Source of the DNA: Lyngbya sp. CCAP 1446/10
GTDB lineage: Bacteria > Cyanobacteriota > Cyanobacteriia > Cyanobacteriales > Microcoleaceae
Assembly (NCBI RefSeq): GCF_026130175.1
Contig: NZ_JAIGNI010000060.1
Span: 1-36,018 of the forward strand
Direction of reading: 5' to 3'
Length of the DNA stretch: 36,018 nt
Position numbers and translations under genes: made by a program. This document shows, piece by piece, positions 7,716 through 15,809 of the stretch. The notes beneath the pieces were generated by a model, which worked only from the letters and a program-made list of their open reading frames with translations, did no database searches and was not told the origin of the DNA. Every line of letters starts with the position of its first letter. Positions within the stretch are counted from its first letter, which is position 1.

Positions 7716-9184
7716 GAGTTTTTACCTATTTTTTCCAAAACTTCTTCGGCTAACATTTCAAATTCTTGAGAGGCGATGGAATCTGGCTTAAAGTCTAGCA
7801 CTGAAATCGGATCGGCGATTTCCATATTTCCCACCATTTGCATTTGTTCTGCACACTTTGCTAAATCGTCTCTCTCGTAAATTACGCTGTCCATGATTTC
7901 CATACCGTAGCGTTTGGGAATTGCCTCCCTCCGTTTGGGCAAACTGTATTGTACAAATTTAGCATTAGTGGAGATTTTGCAAGGGAGAACGCCTAAAACT
8001 TCTAAAGGTTTCTTGCCGATTAGTTTTTTGAATCCGTTAACTGTTTTGATAAAATCCTTGACATTAATCAATCCTTGATTGGCAAAAGGTTTTAAGTCAG
8101 AAGGAATAATCAAATAATCCGCCGTAATCAGGGCAACTCTAGCGAAAAAATTCAAAGATGGTGGCGTATCAATCAGTACAATATCATATATATCCTCTAC
8201 TTTTGCTAGTTTTTGAATTAAAATCAGTCGGCTGTAATCTAGTTGATTGAATTCGTTTTCTTCGTGCATCAAATTGATGTGGGAAGGAATTACATCAATT
8301 TCGGGATGGCAAAAACTTGACTTGCGTGCTACTTCGCCTATCGAATAACCATCTTCTGATTGCAAAACGTGAAGAATATTGCTATCTTTCAAATCGTCTT
8401 GTTCTTCATCATCAAATTTTACCAAACCAGTTGCAAAGGTTGTATTTGCCTGACTGTCTAAGTCGATGACTAGGACTCTTTTACCTTGCTTGCTGAACGC
8501 TGCGGCTAAATTGACTACTGTTGTAGTTTTGCCGACGCCGCCTTTGTTATGGTAAACTGCAATGATTTTCATAGTGTTTTCTCTTTTTTGGGGAACGATT
8601 AAATCAGGTATTTGTTCCGGTTCTGAGATTTGACTTGGCTCAGGTTCTGCCGTGGCGGGATTGTTTTGTTGTACTGGTATTTCGCTAATTAACTCAGGAA
8701 TAACTAAATTAAGTTTACTATCTTCCAGTTCCAGATTGTCTTGATCTTTTACAAAATTTAAACTATCTCTGCCAATTAAAGCGATAATTTCATCAATTTT
8801 CGTTTCAATATCTTGGCCGGTGCACTGAAATAATAGCTTAATATCATCGGCGACTATAGCGTAGATTCTAATTTCTTTACCGTTAGTTATGAGTCCGTAG
8901 CGGATGCTTAAACTTGTTAAGTAACGCTTCAGTTTCCGCAGATGGCGGTCTAAATTTTCCTTCGGATGTTTTGCTTCCATGACTAAACTCATGGGCGAGT
9001 TTACATCGAGAACTATGGGGATAACTTGGGTAGCAAAGGAGAGGAAGTCTAGGCGAATATTTCCAAAGGCGATTTCTTGGTGCCAAGTGTCGGGGGTATA
9101 GCCCAGTTTTGGCAACAAATAACTGACAATGAGTTTGCTTTCTACTTCGCTTTCGTTGCGACAGTTATTGGGATTGAAAGCCAT
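7712..9184 (-). CDS. HsdR-N-like nuclease domain fused to ParA-family ATPase
   Basis: 490 residues in two parts. Residues 10-115 match the type I restriction enzyme HsdR amino-terminal type of PD-(D/E)xK domain: [14 protein letters not shown] with Asp46, and VMEAK with Glu70 and Lys72, so the catalytic signature looks intact. A polar Pro/Glu-rich linker (150-203) leads to a complete ParA ATPase: deviant Walker A KGGVGKTT (214-221), the [13 protein letters not shown] switch, and [10 protein letters not shown] as Walker B. Met205 begins exactly at the ParA domain and has GAGA upstream (near 8585), so a separate ParA product is possible. A TTTAGAT-type repeat abuts the start codon. It is followed by a ParB-like gene with a four-base overlap. 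A membrane or nucleoid location is not indicated. Confidence 0.85.
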   Translation of the reverse strand: MAFNPNNCRNESEVESKLIVSYLLPKLGYTPDTWHQEIAFGNIRLDFLSFATQVIPIVLDVNSPMSLVMEAKHPKENLDRHLRKLKRYLTSLSIRYGLITNGKEIRIYAIVADDIKLLFQCTGQDIETKIDEIIALIGRDSLNFVKDQDNLELEDSKLNLVIPELISEIPVQQNNPATAEPEPSQISEPEQIPDLIVPQKRENTMKIIAVYHNKGGVGKTTTVVNLAAAFSKQGKRVLVIDLDSQANTTFATGLVKFDDEEQDDLKDSNILHVLQSEDGYSIGEVARKSSFCHPEIDVIPSHINLMHEENEFNQLDYSRLILIQKLAKVEDIYDIVLIDTPPSLNFFARVALITADYLIIPSDLKPFANQGLINVKDFIKTVNGFKKLIGKKPLEVLGVLPCKISTNAKFVQYSLPKRREAIPKRYGMEIMDSVIYERDDLAKCAEQMQMVGNMEIADPISVLDFKPDSIASQEFEMLAEEVLEKIGKNS

Positions 9185-9187
9185 TCG

Positions 9188-9213
9188 ATTTTAGATTTTA
9201 GATTTTAAATTTT
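9188..9213. repeat. TTTAGAT-type heptamer repeat
   Basis: About three and a half units of an AT-rich heptamer (gattttagattttagatttt...) lie immediately upstream of the start codon of the ParA fusion gene. The same unit occurs at 14132-14160, again just upstream of a start codon. Confidence 0.8.
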
Positions 9214-9325
9214 ACAGTAAAGCAGTGCGGTGTCTATCGCCCCACAAACTCAAGTGCACGCAGTACACACCCCACAAAAGGGTAACATCTATCGCGTTAC
9301 AAATGCTGCGGATTGTGATATTGAG

Positions 9326-9359
9326 AAAACCCGGATTGTTAAACAAAACCGGGTTTTTT
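9326..9359. terminator. Bidirectional hairpin terminator downstream of desA
   Basis: A nine-base-pair stem, AAAACCCGG (9326-9334) with CCGGGTTTT (9349-9357), has a 14-base loop. It is followed by T-runs on the plus strand and a shorter one on the minus strand. It lies 24 bases beyond the desA stop codon and shares the AACCCGG core with the palindromes near 16490, 18650 and 30155. Confidence 0.75.
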
Positions 9360-9381
9360 GGGGATTTATCGCGTTTCAAAC

Positions 9382-10434
9382 TTACTTGGTTTGAGCGTGA
9401 AATTCCTCTAATGTCTGATAGCCGCCAGCCGGATTGTACAGGTGACAGTTGTCGGCAATCCGCTTCATTAAAGCCCAAGAAAATTTGGTTTCATAGAGAT
9501 GAGGTTGCCAGTTTTCTTTCAAGCTGCTGTGGGCTAGGCGCAAGTTGTACCAGGGTATAGCAGTTGAAAGGTGGTGAGGAACGTGCACATTAATGTCGTG
9601 GCACAGAAACTCTACCCAGCGGGGATAATCGCAGTGAACTGTTCCCGATAGTTGTGCTTGGGCTTCGTTCCATTCTTCGGGTGCTTTAAATGAAATGTCT
9701 GGTGCTGTGTGGTGAACAATGGTGAAAGTGCTCATCCAGAAATGGTAAACCATCCAGGGCAGCAACCAAAATTTGACAAATCCCCAAATGCCTGTTGTGG
9801 CAATTAAAAGCGGAAATCCGATCGCAGCACCGATTAAAACTACTAAAACCGAAAATCTGACTTGTTCGCGCTGTTGGCCTTCTTTGAAGCGCGACCACAT
9901 AAAGTGTACTTTTGCCCAGTGGGCGATCGAGCCAACCCACCAGATCGGGCCAAAGATTAAACGATAAGCGATTTGTAATGCTTTGGGTGCGGCAGCATAA
10001 TCTGCTGCTGTCATCGGTTGCCAAGCATTATCTTCACCAATTTTGTTGGTGTGCTTGTGGTGGTAATTGTGTCCGTGACGCCAGGCGTGAAACGGGAAAA
10101 TTAACGGCAGAAATGCGAGATGTCCGACTAAATCGTTTACCCAGCGGCGGTTAGCAAATGACCGGTGACCGCAGTCGTGGCCGATTACAAAAAAACCGGT
10201 TAAACCGGTGCCTGTGAAAATCCACATTAGGGGCAGTAAATACCAAGGTGATACTGCTATGCCAACATAACCGACAGCAACTAGAAGAACGTTGACGATG
10301 ACTTTTGTCCAAGCTTTGCGGGGGTTTTTGACAAAAACTTCGCGCGGCAGGGTTTTGAGAATATCTTTGAGGCGCAGGTTGGAAGTGTCACTTGCGGATG
10401 TCAATTTTAGTGGTTTTTCGATCGATGCTGTCAT
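9382..10434 (-). CDS. desA: Acyl-lipid delta-12 fatty acid desaturase
   Basis: A membrane-bound di-iron desaturase that introduces the delta-12 double bond into lipid-linked oleate in thylakoid and plasma membranes, using ferredoxin as donor in cyanobacteria. The three histidine boxes are HDCGH (86-90), HNYHH (122-126) and HVPHH (284-288), plus the conserved [10 protein letters not shown] context. Four hydrophobic segments surround them. I chose the ATG at 10434 ([10 protein letters not shown]), giving 350 residues, the usual DesA length. A longer frame to 10503 adds 23 residues without family character. GGAG lies 14 bases before the chosen start. It is monocistronic with a hairpin terminator downstream. 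In cyanobacteria desA is often cold-induced; no such element was identified here. Confidence 0.92.
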   Translation of the reverse strand: MTASIEKPLKLTSASDTSNLRLKDILKTLPREVFVKNPRKAWTKVIVNVLLVAVGYVGIAVSPWYLLPLMWIFTGTGLTGFFVIGHDCGHRSFANRRWVNDLVGHLAFLPLIFPFHAWRHGHNYHHKHTNKIGEDNAWQPMTAADYAAAPKALQIAYRLIFGPIWWVGSIAHWAKVHFMWSRFKEGQQREQVRFSVLVVLIGAAIGFPLLIATTGIWGFVKFWLLPWMVYHFWMSTFTIVHHTAPDISFKAPEEWNEAQAQLSGTVHCDYPRWVEFLCHDINVHVPHHLSTAIPWYNLRLAHSSLKENWQPHLYETKFSWALMKRIADNCHLYNPAGGYQTLEEFHAQTK

Positions 10435-10693
10435 AAATTGATTTCGATTCTCCGTATGCCATGTGGATGGCTTAACAAAATTAACGCAGTACAAAAGCGC
10501 CATAAAATATCAGCTCGTTGCCAGCTTGCGGCAGACGAGTTGAGCTTTAGGCAAGCGCGTTTTAGCAAATGCTAGCGATCGCTATCCGCAGTTAGGAATT
10601 TCTAGCACTTTTGGCAAAAAATACTGCGGGTAGCAAAACATTCGTTTTTATAACACAGGGGGCAGGACAATTAGCATTAGCGGGTGTTGTTTG

Positions 10694-10975
10694 CTAATTG
10701 CTGTTGCTGCCAGAAATTGGGTCGAGGGCCGGCAAAAGGGCGATCGAGCGTTGGCGTTTGAGGGTTTGCACTTGCAGCAGCAAGGAGTCGATTTCTGCTT
10801 GCAGGTGCAGGAACTTAACTTGCTGATCGGCTTGGTAGGGGCACTTCACCAAATCTAATTCGCGAGTCAAGCAGGTCGATCGGGTAGAAGAACTAGCCAT
10901 TTCGGGATTGCTCGCGGTGATTTGAGGCCGGGAAAGAGTGGATGAATTATTTGACATTAGTAATTGAGTAGACAT
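10694..10975 (-). CDS. Small conserved hypothetical protein with coiled-coil segment
   Basis: 93 residues. The first half is Ser/Thr-rich and probably disordered. The second half contains PYQADQQVKFLHLQAEID followed by a leucine-rich heptad helix (LLLQVQTLKRQR). I recall similar short proteins in many cyanobacteria without assigned function. There is no signal peptide or membrane segment. Met7 is an alternative start. It lies upstream of desA on the same strand but 259 bases away, so co-transcription is not obvious. Confidence 0.65.
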   Translation of the reverse strand: MSTQLLMSNNSSTLSRPQITASNPEMASSSTRSTCLTRELDLVKCPYQADQQVKFLHLQAEIDSLLLQVQTLKRQRSIALLPALDPISGSNSN

Positions 10976-11462
10976 ATCTACACATTCACAGAAAAGCTCG
11001 GTAAGTGGGAAGCTCAGAGACTTTAGTCCTGAGAGGAAAACGATCCGGCGATTTCAATCGCCTTGAATCCCCTTGCGAGGTGGAGCGGTATGGTTACCCC
11101 TCCAGTGAGGATATGGTTGTCCTCTGCTCCTTTCGGAGTAATGTTAGCTTCGCCAATGTTATAAAGGCTTGTCAGGCTAGCAGCACTGTCTCAGTGACTT
11201 TAAGACTGTTTAACTACTAGCGACAGAGCAAGGGACTAGCTTCGCATCCCAGGGTGTCATGACCTAAATAACGTAGCCAGTTAAGACTTAGGCTGGTCAG
11301 TACAGCTTGCTTGATTTCTCTTACAAGCTCAGTGGCTTTAGCCCTGAGTTACTGACACCATTAAGTTACTTTAACCTGAACCGATCGTATTAAACATCAA
11401 ATTAACCGATCGAGCTAAAATTAGTGTAAATTCCTTGGCCATTGCCTAAAACCATTGACATC
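10976..11462. other. Hairpin-rich intergenic region upstream of thrC
   Basis: No convincing protein gene is present; a 71-codon frame at 11005-11220 is probably spurious. The region is packed with hairpins: two matched ones at 11013 and 11328, GGCGATT/AATCGCC near 11053, GAGGA/TCCTC near 11107, and CTCC/GGAG near 11125. It resembles a structured RNA or a decayed IS200/IS605-type element more than ordinary spacer. Confidence 0.5.
11013..11348 (+). mobile_element. Candidate IS200/IS605-like non-autonomous element
   Basis: Two hairpins of identical design lie 315 bases apart in the same orientation: CTCAG-a-GAC-TTTA-GTC-CTGAG at 11013-11033 and CTCAG-t-GGC-TTTA-GCC-CTGAG at 11328-11348. Each has a five-pair outer stem, a single extra base, a three-pair inner stem with a compensatory A-T to G-C change, and a TTTA loop. 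Subterminal imperfect palindromes with GCTTTAGC-type tips are characteristic of IS200/IS605 ends. No transposase or TnpB frame remains. It could instead be a structured leader RNA. Confidence 0.4.
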
Positions 11463-12587
11463 GTGACCCTGATTCTACCTGCTACTCAGTCTGCTGCTAA
11501 CTCCGCTGCCCGCGCTGCCTCGCCGAAACACTACGGCTGGCCGGGCTTGATCGAAGCTTATCGCCCCTACCTGCCCGTGACGGAAACCACGCCGGTAGTG
11601 ACACTCCAAGAAGGCAATACTCCCCTGATTCCAGCACCGGCGATCGCATCTCTCATCGGTAGAGACGTGCGCGTCCTGGTCAAATACGACGGCCTCAACC
11701 CCACTGGGAGTTTCAAAGACCGGGGGATGACTATGGCGATTTCCAAGGCAAAGGAAGCCGGCGCCGAAGCTGTAATTTGTGCCAGTACCGGCAATACTTC
11801 GGCATCGGCGGCCGCCTACGCCAGACGCGGGGGAATGCGAGCTTTCGTGTTGATTCCCGAAGGTTACGTGGCTTTGGGCAAGCTGGCGCAAGCTTTGCTT
11901 TACGGTGCGGAAGTAATTTCGATTCAGGGAAATTTCGATCGCGCCTTAGAAATTGTCCGCGAAATGGCTGTCAATTATCCGGTGACTTTAGTCAACTCCG
12001 TCAACCCTTACCGCTTGGAAGGTCAAAAAACTGGTGCGTTTGAAGTAGTGGACGCCTTGGGCGACGCCCCCGACTGGCTCTGCATTCCCGTAGGAAATGC
12101 GGGAAACATCACAGCATACTGGATGGGTTTTTGTCAATACCACCAAGCAAAAAAATGTTCGCGCCTACCGCGAATGATGGGATTCCAAGCAGCCGGAGCA
12201 GCACCGTTGGTAACGGGCCAAGCGGTGTCGCACCCAGAAACCTTGGCGACGGCAATTCGGATCGGCAACCCTGCTAGCTGGAAACAGGCGATCGCAGCTT
12301 CCGAAGCCAGCCGCGGCAGTTTTACCGCCGTCACCGACGAAGAAATTCTCGACGCTTACCGCTTGCTAGCATCCCAGGAAGGGATTTTCTGCGAACCGGC
12401 GAGTGCTGCTTCTGTAGCCGGCTTGCTGAAGGTAAAAGACCAAGTTCCGACAGGAGCGACGGTGGTTTGCGTGCTGACTGGTAACGGCTTAAAAGACCCG
12501 GATACAGCAATCAATCACAGCAATAACACATTCAAACAGGGAATTGCTCCTAGTTTGGATGCGGTAGCTGGGGCGATGGGATTTTAA
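11463..12587 (+). CDS. thrC: Threonine synthase (PLP-dependent)
   Basis: This cytosolic enzyme converts O-phosphohomoserine to threonine and phosphate with pyridoxal phosphate. The PLP lysine lies in GSFKDRG (Lys85). The phosphate-binding and substrate motifs include [23 protein letters not shown] and [12 protein letters not shown], with [11 protein letters not shown] near the end. No ATG is suitably placed. I chose GTG at 11463 because the protein then begins [10 protein letters not shown], as expected for the cyanobacterial form (374 residues). TTG at 11442 is the alternative and adds seven residues. No strong ribosome binding site is seen. A GGAAGAA heptamer array starts directly after the stop codon. 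Confidence 0.92.
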   Translation: MTLILPATQSAANSAARAASPKHYGWPGLIEAYRPYLPVTETTPVVTLQEGNTPLIPAPAIASLIGRDVRVLVKYDGLNPTGSFKDRGMTMAISKAKEAGAEAVICASTGNTSASAAAYARRGGMRAFVLIPEGYVALGKLAQALLYGAEVISIQGNFDRALEIVREMAVNYPVTLVNSVNPYRLEGQKTGAFEVVDALGDAPDWLCIPVGNAGNITAYWMGFCQYHQAKKCSRLPRMMGFQAAGAAPLVTGQAVSHPETLATAIRIGNPASWKQAIAASEASRGSFTAVTDEEILDAYRLLASQEGIFCEPASAASVAGLLKVKDQVPTGATVVCVLTGNGLKDPDTAINHSNNTFKQGIAPSLDAVAGAMGF

Positions 12588-12589
12588 GC

Positions 12590-12636
12590 AGAAGGAAGAA
12601 GGAAGAGGGAAGAAGGAAGAAGGAAGAAGGAAGAAA
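12590..12636. repeat. GGAAGAA heptamer array after thrC
   Basis: About six tandem GGAAGAA/GGAAGAG units begin within a few bases of the thrC stop codon. It is the same heptamer family, in the opposite orientation, as the array at 30257-30363. Confidence 0.9.
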
Positions 12637-12844
12637 TTTTCTTGTATAACTGAAAAATCTTTGTGATCTTCTCTCTCTTCTCTTCCTCTGCGTCCTCTGC
12701 GCCCTCTGCGGTTCAGAAAAATCTTATTTAGGATTTAGGAAGAAGGAAAAAATTTTCTTGTATAACTGAAAAATCTTTGTGATCTTCTCTCTCTTCTCTT
12801 CCTCTGCGTCCTCTGCGCCCTCTGCGGTTCAGAAAATCTTATTA
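12634..12844. repeat. Tandem duplication of a ~95-bp intergenic element
   Basis: Copy 1 (about 12634-12728) and copy 2 (about 12750-12843) are nearly identical, from aaattttcttgtataac through the cctctgcgtcctctgcgccc tract to cagaaaatctta. The offset is 116 bases, with one indel near the end. The tract of imperfect ctctgcg repeats is of a kind common in cyanobacterial intergenic DNA. The second copy ends just before the ribosome binding site of the next gene. Confidence 0.85.
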
Positions 12845-12864
12845 AGGAGTTACGAACAAACATC

Positions 12865-13485
12865 ATGGTTCAATCACCTCCAAAACTTCTAACTATTGAT
12901 GAATTTATTGCTAACTACGGCGACAGCAATAGTTACGAACTAATCGATGGTGAATTAACCGAAATGGAACCAATGGGGCCGCACGAACAAGTATCCGCCT
13001 TTCTCGGACAGAAATTAAATGTAGAAATTGACCGTCTGGATTTACCCTACTTTATTCCCCCTCGCTGTCTCATCAAACTATTAGGAACAACAACAGCCTT
13101 TCGCCCGGATGTGCTGGTATTAGATCAAACTCGACTGATTAATGAGCCATTGTGGCAACAAGAACCTGTAATTACATCGGGAAACTCGATTAAACTAATC
13201 GCTGAAGTCGTGAGTACCAATTGGCCAAACGACTATGCCCGCAAAGTTGAAGATTACACCTTGCTGGGAATTCCTGAGTATTGGATTGTTGATTATTTGG
13301 GCATTGGCGGCAGAGAATATATTGGCAAACCCAAACAGCCGACAATTACAATTTGTACGCTGCAAGAGGATGAGTATCAAAGACAGTTGTTTCAAAAGGG
13401 CGATCGACTGATTTCCTCAATTTTCCCAGATTTACAGCTAACTGCACAACAAATATTCGCAACAAGTGGCATTTTTAACTCCTAA
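12865..13485 (+). CDS. Uma2 family endonuclease-like protein
   Basis: 206 residues, a complete single-domain Uma2/DUF820 protein of the PD-(D/E)xK fold. Visible motifs are YELIDGEL (24-31), FRPDVLVLD with Asp82, LIAEVVS with Glu114, and the KVEDYTLLGIPEYWIVDY block with Lys127. The family is abundant in cyanobacteria; its natural substrate is not established. Unlike the protein at 1676-2410 it lacks the charged repeat tail. AAGGAG is found about 16 bases before the ATG, rather distant. It converges on the coiled-coil gene with a four-base overlap of stop codons. Upstream lies the duplicated 95-bp element. Confidence 0.87.
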   Translation: MVQSPPKLLTIDEFIANYGDSNSYELIDGELTEMEPMGPHEQVSAFLGQKLNVEIDRLDLPYFIPPRCLIKLLGTTTAFRPDVLVLDQTRLINEPLWQQEPVITSGNSIKLIAEVVSTNWPNDYARKVEDYTLLGIPEYWIVDYLGIGGREYIGKPKQPTITICTLQEDEYQRQLFQKGDRLISSIFPDLQLTAQQIFATSGIFNS

Positions 13486-14123
13486 TTCCCAAACGGCGGT
13501 AGATCGAGTAATTGGTTTTTGGAAGGTGAAAGCTGGGCGGGATTTCGGCCGGTTTGGGTGGGAGTTTGGCGGATCTCGATCGCAGTTTCGCCCGGATTTG
13601 CGGTGCGAGTAGGTACTATTTCTAAAGAATATGCTGGTGCTGGTTCCATTTTTGTAGTAGGAACAGTTTGTGCTTTGGTGAGCAAGTCAACGGCGTCTCC
13701 GAGGGCGGTGGTTAAATTTCTGCTAGTTTCGGCGTGACGGGCTTCTTCTTGTTTGAGGGCTTGAGTCAGTTGTTTAATTTGTTCGATCGCCCGATCGCGC
13801 TCTTCGAGAACTTCTGCTAACTTAGCTTTAAGTTCCCCAACTGTATGCAGTCGTTCAACCTCCTGCTGGCGAACAACTCCAGCCTCGTCACCTTCGGGCT
13901 CAATCGGGTAGAAATTCTGCAATTCCTCTATCTGCGCTGACAAAGCACTGATGCTTTGCTGAGTGAACTTAGCATCATTCCGGCGTTGCTCCGCTTCGGT
14001 ATTATAGAGTTGGCGCCATTGAGCCGCACTTTCACCAGCGTCATCGCGATCGCGCGAAACCTCTGTTAACTGCTGTTGCAGCCGCTTAATTTCATCTAAC
14101 CATTGTCTGACATCTTGAGACAT
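13482..14123 (-). CDS. Hypothetical coiled-coil protein
   Basis: 213 residues with no recognised catalytic domain. Residues 8-80 and 90-145 are highly charged helices with heptad spacing (IKRLQQQLTEVSRDRD and LKAKLAEVLEERDRA), separated by a short FYPIEPEGDE linker. The tail from about 160 is Pro/Thr-rich and ends in LLDLPPFGN. There is no signal peptide or membrane helix, so it is probably a cytosolic structural or adaptor protein. The stop codon overlaps that of the Uma2 gene in the tetranucleotide CTAA. A TTTAGAT-type repeat lies about ten bases upstream of the start codon. Confidence 0.65.
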   Translation of the reverse strand: MSQDVRQWLDEIKRLQQQLTEVSRDRDDAGESAAQWRQLYNTEAEQRRNDAKFTQQSISALSAQIEELQNFYPIEPEGDEAGVVRQQEVERLHTVGELKAKLAEVLEERDRAIEQIKQLTQALKQEEARHAETSRNLTTALGDAVDLLTKAQTVPTTKMEPAPAYSLEIVPTRTANPGETAIEIRQTPTQTGRNPAQLSPSKNQLLDLPPFGN

Positions 14124-14131
14124 ATTGTTTA

Positions 14132-14160
14132 TTTTAGATTTTAGATTTTAGATTTTAGAT
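14132..14160. repeat. TTTAGAT-type heptamer repeat
   Basis: Four tandem AT-rich heptamers (attttagattttagatttt...) lie just upstream of the coiled-coil gene start. It is the same unit as at 9188-9213. Confidence 0.85.
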
Positions 14161-14277
14161 TGAAGAAGGGGTAATTGTGAATGGGTAATCGCTTAATTAA
14201 TTAATTGTCTTTATTTCCATTTGCCCGATCGCCCTGTATTCATTTTGCATTTTCCAGTTCCCCATTTCCTGTGCGCT

Positions 14278-15300
14278 ATGAACATTTATTACTGGTTGCG
14301 CTACGTAATTTTAGCTTTTTTGAAGGCACTTTTGAGGCTGCTGAGAGCTGTCACAAGCAAATTTGGTGATTTTTGGCAGTTTTGCCGGTGTTTAACTTGG
14401 AGCACACTCAAGCAAGTCGCAGTGAAGGCGGGAGAGCAGCGGTTGCCGGGGCTGTCTGCGGAAATGGCCTACAATTCTATGCTGGCGTTGTTTCCGGGGC
14501 TTTTGGCTGTCTTGTCGGCGATCGCCCTGTTTGAACCTTTGCAATCAACACTGTATCAAATCGCCCGTCTTTTGGGGGAAGTGATACCAGATGACGTTAG
14601 GAATTTGATTCGCGGCTTAATCAAAGAAATTCTCTTAACTCGCAATAAAGGGTTGTTTTCGGTGAGCTTTTTTGCGTCACTGTGGGCATTTTCTGGCGTA
14701 ATGAGCGCGGCGATGGCTGCGATGGATCGCATCCATGAAATCCCGATCGATCGAACTCGCTCTTTTGTGAAAGCAAAACTCATTTCATTAGGGCTGAGCA
14801 TCGGTACAATTGTGCTGTTAATTATAGCATCGGGAGCTGTATTTGTCAGCGACTTAATTGTGCAAGCTCTTGCCCGTCAGAGTTGCTTCTTGGAGTCCGT
14901 CGCCAATTGCGATTTAAAAGATGTCCAAAATTGCTTGTTGCTCGCCGGAAATTGCCCTTTAGAGTCCCAATTATTAGCTGTTTGGCGGCTGTGGCGGTGG
15001 CCGAGTTCTTTAGGGATTGTATCAGTTGCCTTTGCTTTTGTTTACCGCTACGGGCCGAGTCGCCATCAAGCCGATATTCCAATTTTTTCGGGAGCTGTTT
15101 TTGCTGCTATTTTGTGGGCGCTGCTTTCGGCTTTGTTTCGGTTTTATGTTTTGCATTTAAGCAATTTCAGTTGGACTTACGGCACGATCGGCACTTTTAT
15201 TGTGTTGCTGCTATGGCTGTATCTTTCTTGTTTGGCGATGTTGAGCGGTGCTCAGTTGAATGTGACAGTGGGAAAGGCAATGAAACTATCAAGAAAATGA
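14278..15300 (+). CDS. YihY/BrkB family inner-membrane protein
   Basis: 340 residues with about six transmembrane helices, typical of the YihY/virulence factor BrkB family, whose biochemical role is unsettled (the older annotation as ribonuclease BN is wrong). The family block EMAYNSMLALFPGLLA follows an amphipathic start, and the carboxyl hydrophobic stretch YGTIGTFIVLLLWLYLSCLA is characteristic. Between helices there is an unusual Cys-rich loop (SCFLESVANCDLKDVQNC) of about 35 residues, probably exposed outside the cytoplasm. I chose the ATG at 14278; an upstream TTG at 14221 would add 19 residues. It stands alone, and no good ribosome binding site is seen. Confidence 0.8.
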   Translation: MNIYYWLRYVILAFLKALLRLLRAVTSKFGDFWQFCRCLTWSTLKQVAVKAGEQRLPGLSAEMAYNSMLALFPGLLAVLSAIALFEPLQSTLYQIARLLGEVIPDDVRNLIRGLIKEILLTRNKGLFSVSFFASLWAFSGVMSAAMAAMDRIHEIPIDRTRSFVKAKLISLGLSIGTIVLLIIASGAVFVSDLIVQALARQSCFLESVANCDLKDVQNCLLLAGNCPLESQLLAVWRLWRWPSSLGIVSVAFAFVYRYGPSRHQADIPIFSGAVFAAILWALLSALFRFYVLHLSNFSWTYGTIGTFIVLLLWLYLSCLAMLSGAQLNVTVGKAMKLSRK

Positions 15301-15620
15301 TAATTTGGAAGGAAGTTCGGCAAGGGATTGTGTAGCGGATGTAACGGATGGATGTTGAGAAAAGAAGTTATCTAGGAGAGAGCGAAGAGGTTGGTGTAGT
15401 GGGGCGGGTTCACCCGAATCTATAATATAAACGAAAAAGCCAGTAAACCCGCCCCGACCCCGACTGATTAATTGTTTAACTTACCATAAAGAATTGGTTT
15501 AAAGCCTCTCCCCTAAATGCGAGAAATTAAAATCAGACTATTATTCATTGCTTCAATCCTCTTCCTTCCAGGTAAAGTGCTGTCAACTGTCAACTGTCAA
15601 CTGAATGAACGGATGCCCGA
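15301..15620. other. Intergenic region with dispersed repeat
   Basis: No gene seen. From about 15482 to 15575 it holds the second copy of the dispersed segment also found at 2555-2645. Three TCAACTG units (15583-15603) and ctgaatgaacg follow, the same order as at 2555-2864. Confidence 0.65.
15583..15603. repeat. Three TCAACTG heptamers
   Basis: Three perfect tandem units end 17 bases beyond the stop codon of the small membrane protein gene at 15621. Confidence 0.9.
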
Positions 15621-15809
15621 TTAATTACGCAGTAAAGTGCTGAGGATACCCGCAACAAAAGATAGCAAAATCAGTATCCAAATAACAGCGCCGGGAATGA
15701 ATGTCAAGAGGCCAACTCCTCTGAGAATCCAAACTAACAAAGTTATCCCCAGGATAGTCAAGAAGATGCTAGTTGATAGTCGAAGTTGAAATTTAGGAGA
15801 ATTAGTCAT
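15621..15809 (-). CDS. Small two-helix membrane protein, conserved hypothetical
   Basis: 62 residues with two hydrophobic helices (about 15-34 and 37-58) and a short conserved-looking LRGVGLLTFIPGAVIW turn between them. I recall similar small proteins in many cyanobacteria; no function is known. The only plausible ATG overlaps the start codon of the divergent secreted-protein gene within the tetranucleotide CATG, and no ribosome binding site is visible for this strand. A leaderless start or a downstream non-ATG start are alternatives. Confidence 0.6.
   Translation of the reverse strand: MTNSPKFQLRLSTSIFLTILGITLLVWILRGVGLLTFIPGAVIWILILLSFVAGILSTLLRN

Noticed and set aside
10435..10503. 23-residue upstream extension of DesA
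   Set aside because: The resulting length exceeds the usual DesA, and the extra residues have no family character; the ATG at 10434 gives the normal start.
11005..11220. 71-codon plus-strand frame in the hairpin-rich region
   Set aside because: It covers several strong hairpins and one of the paired palindromes; composition is not protein-like, and a structured RNA or element remnant explains it better.
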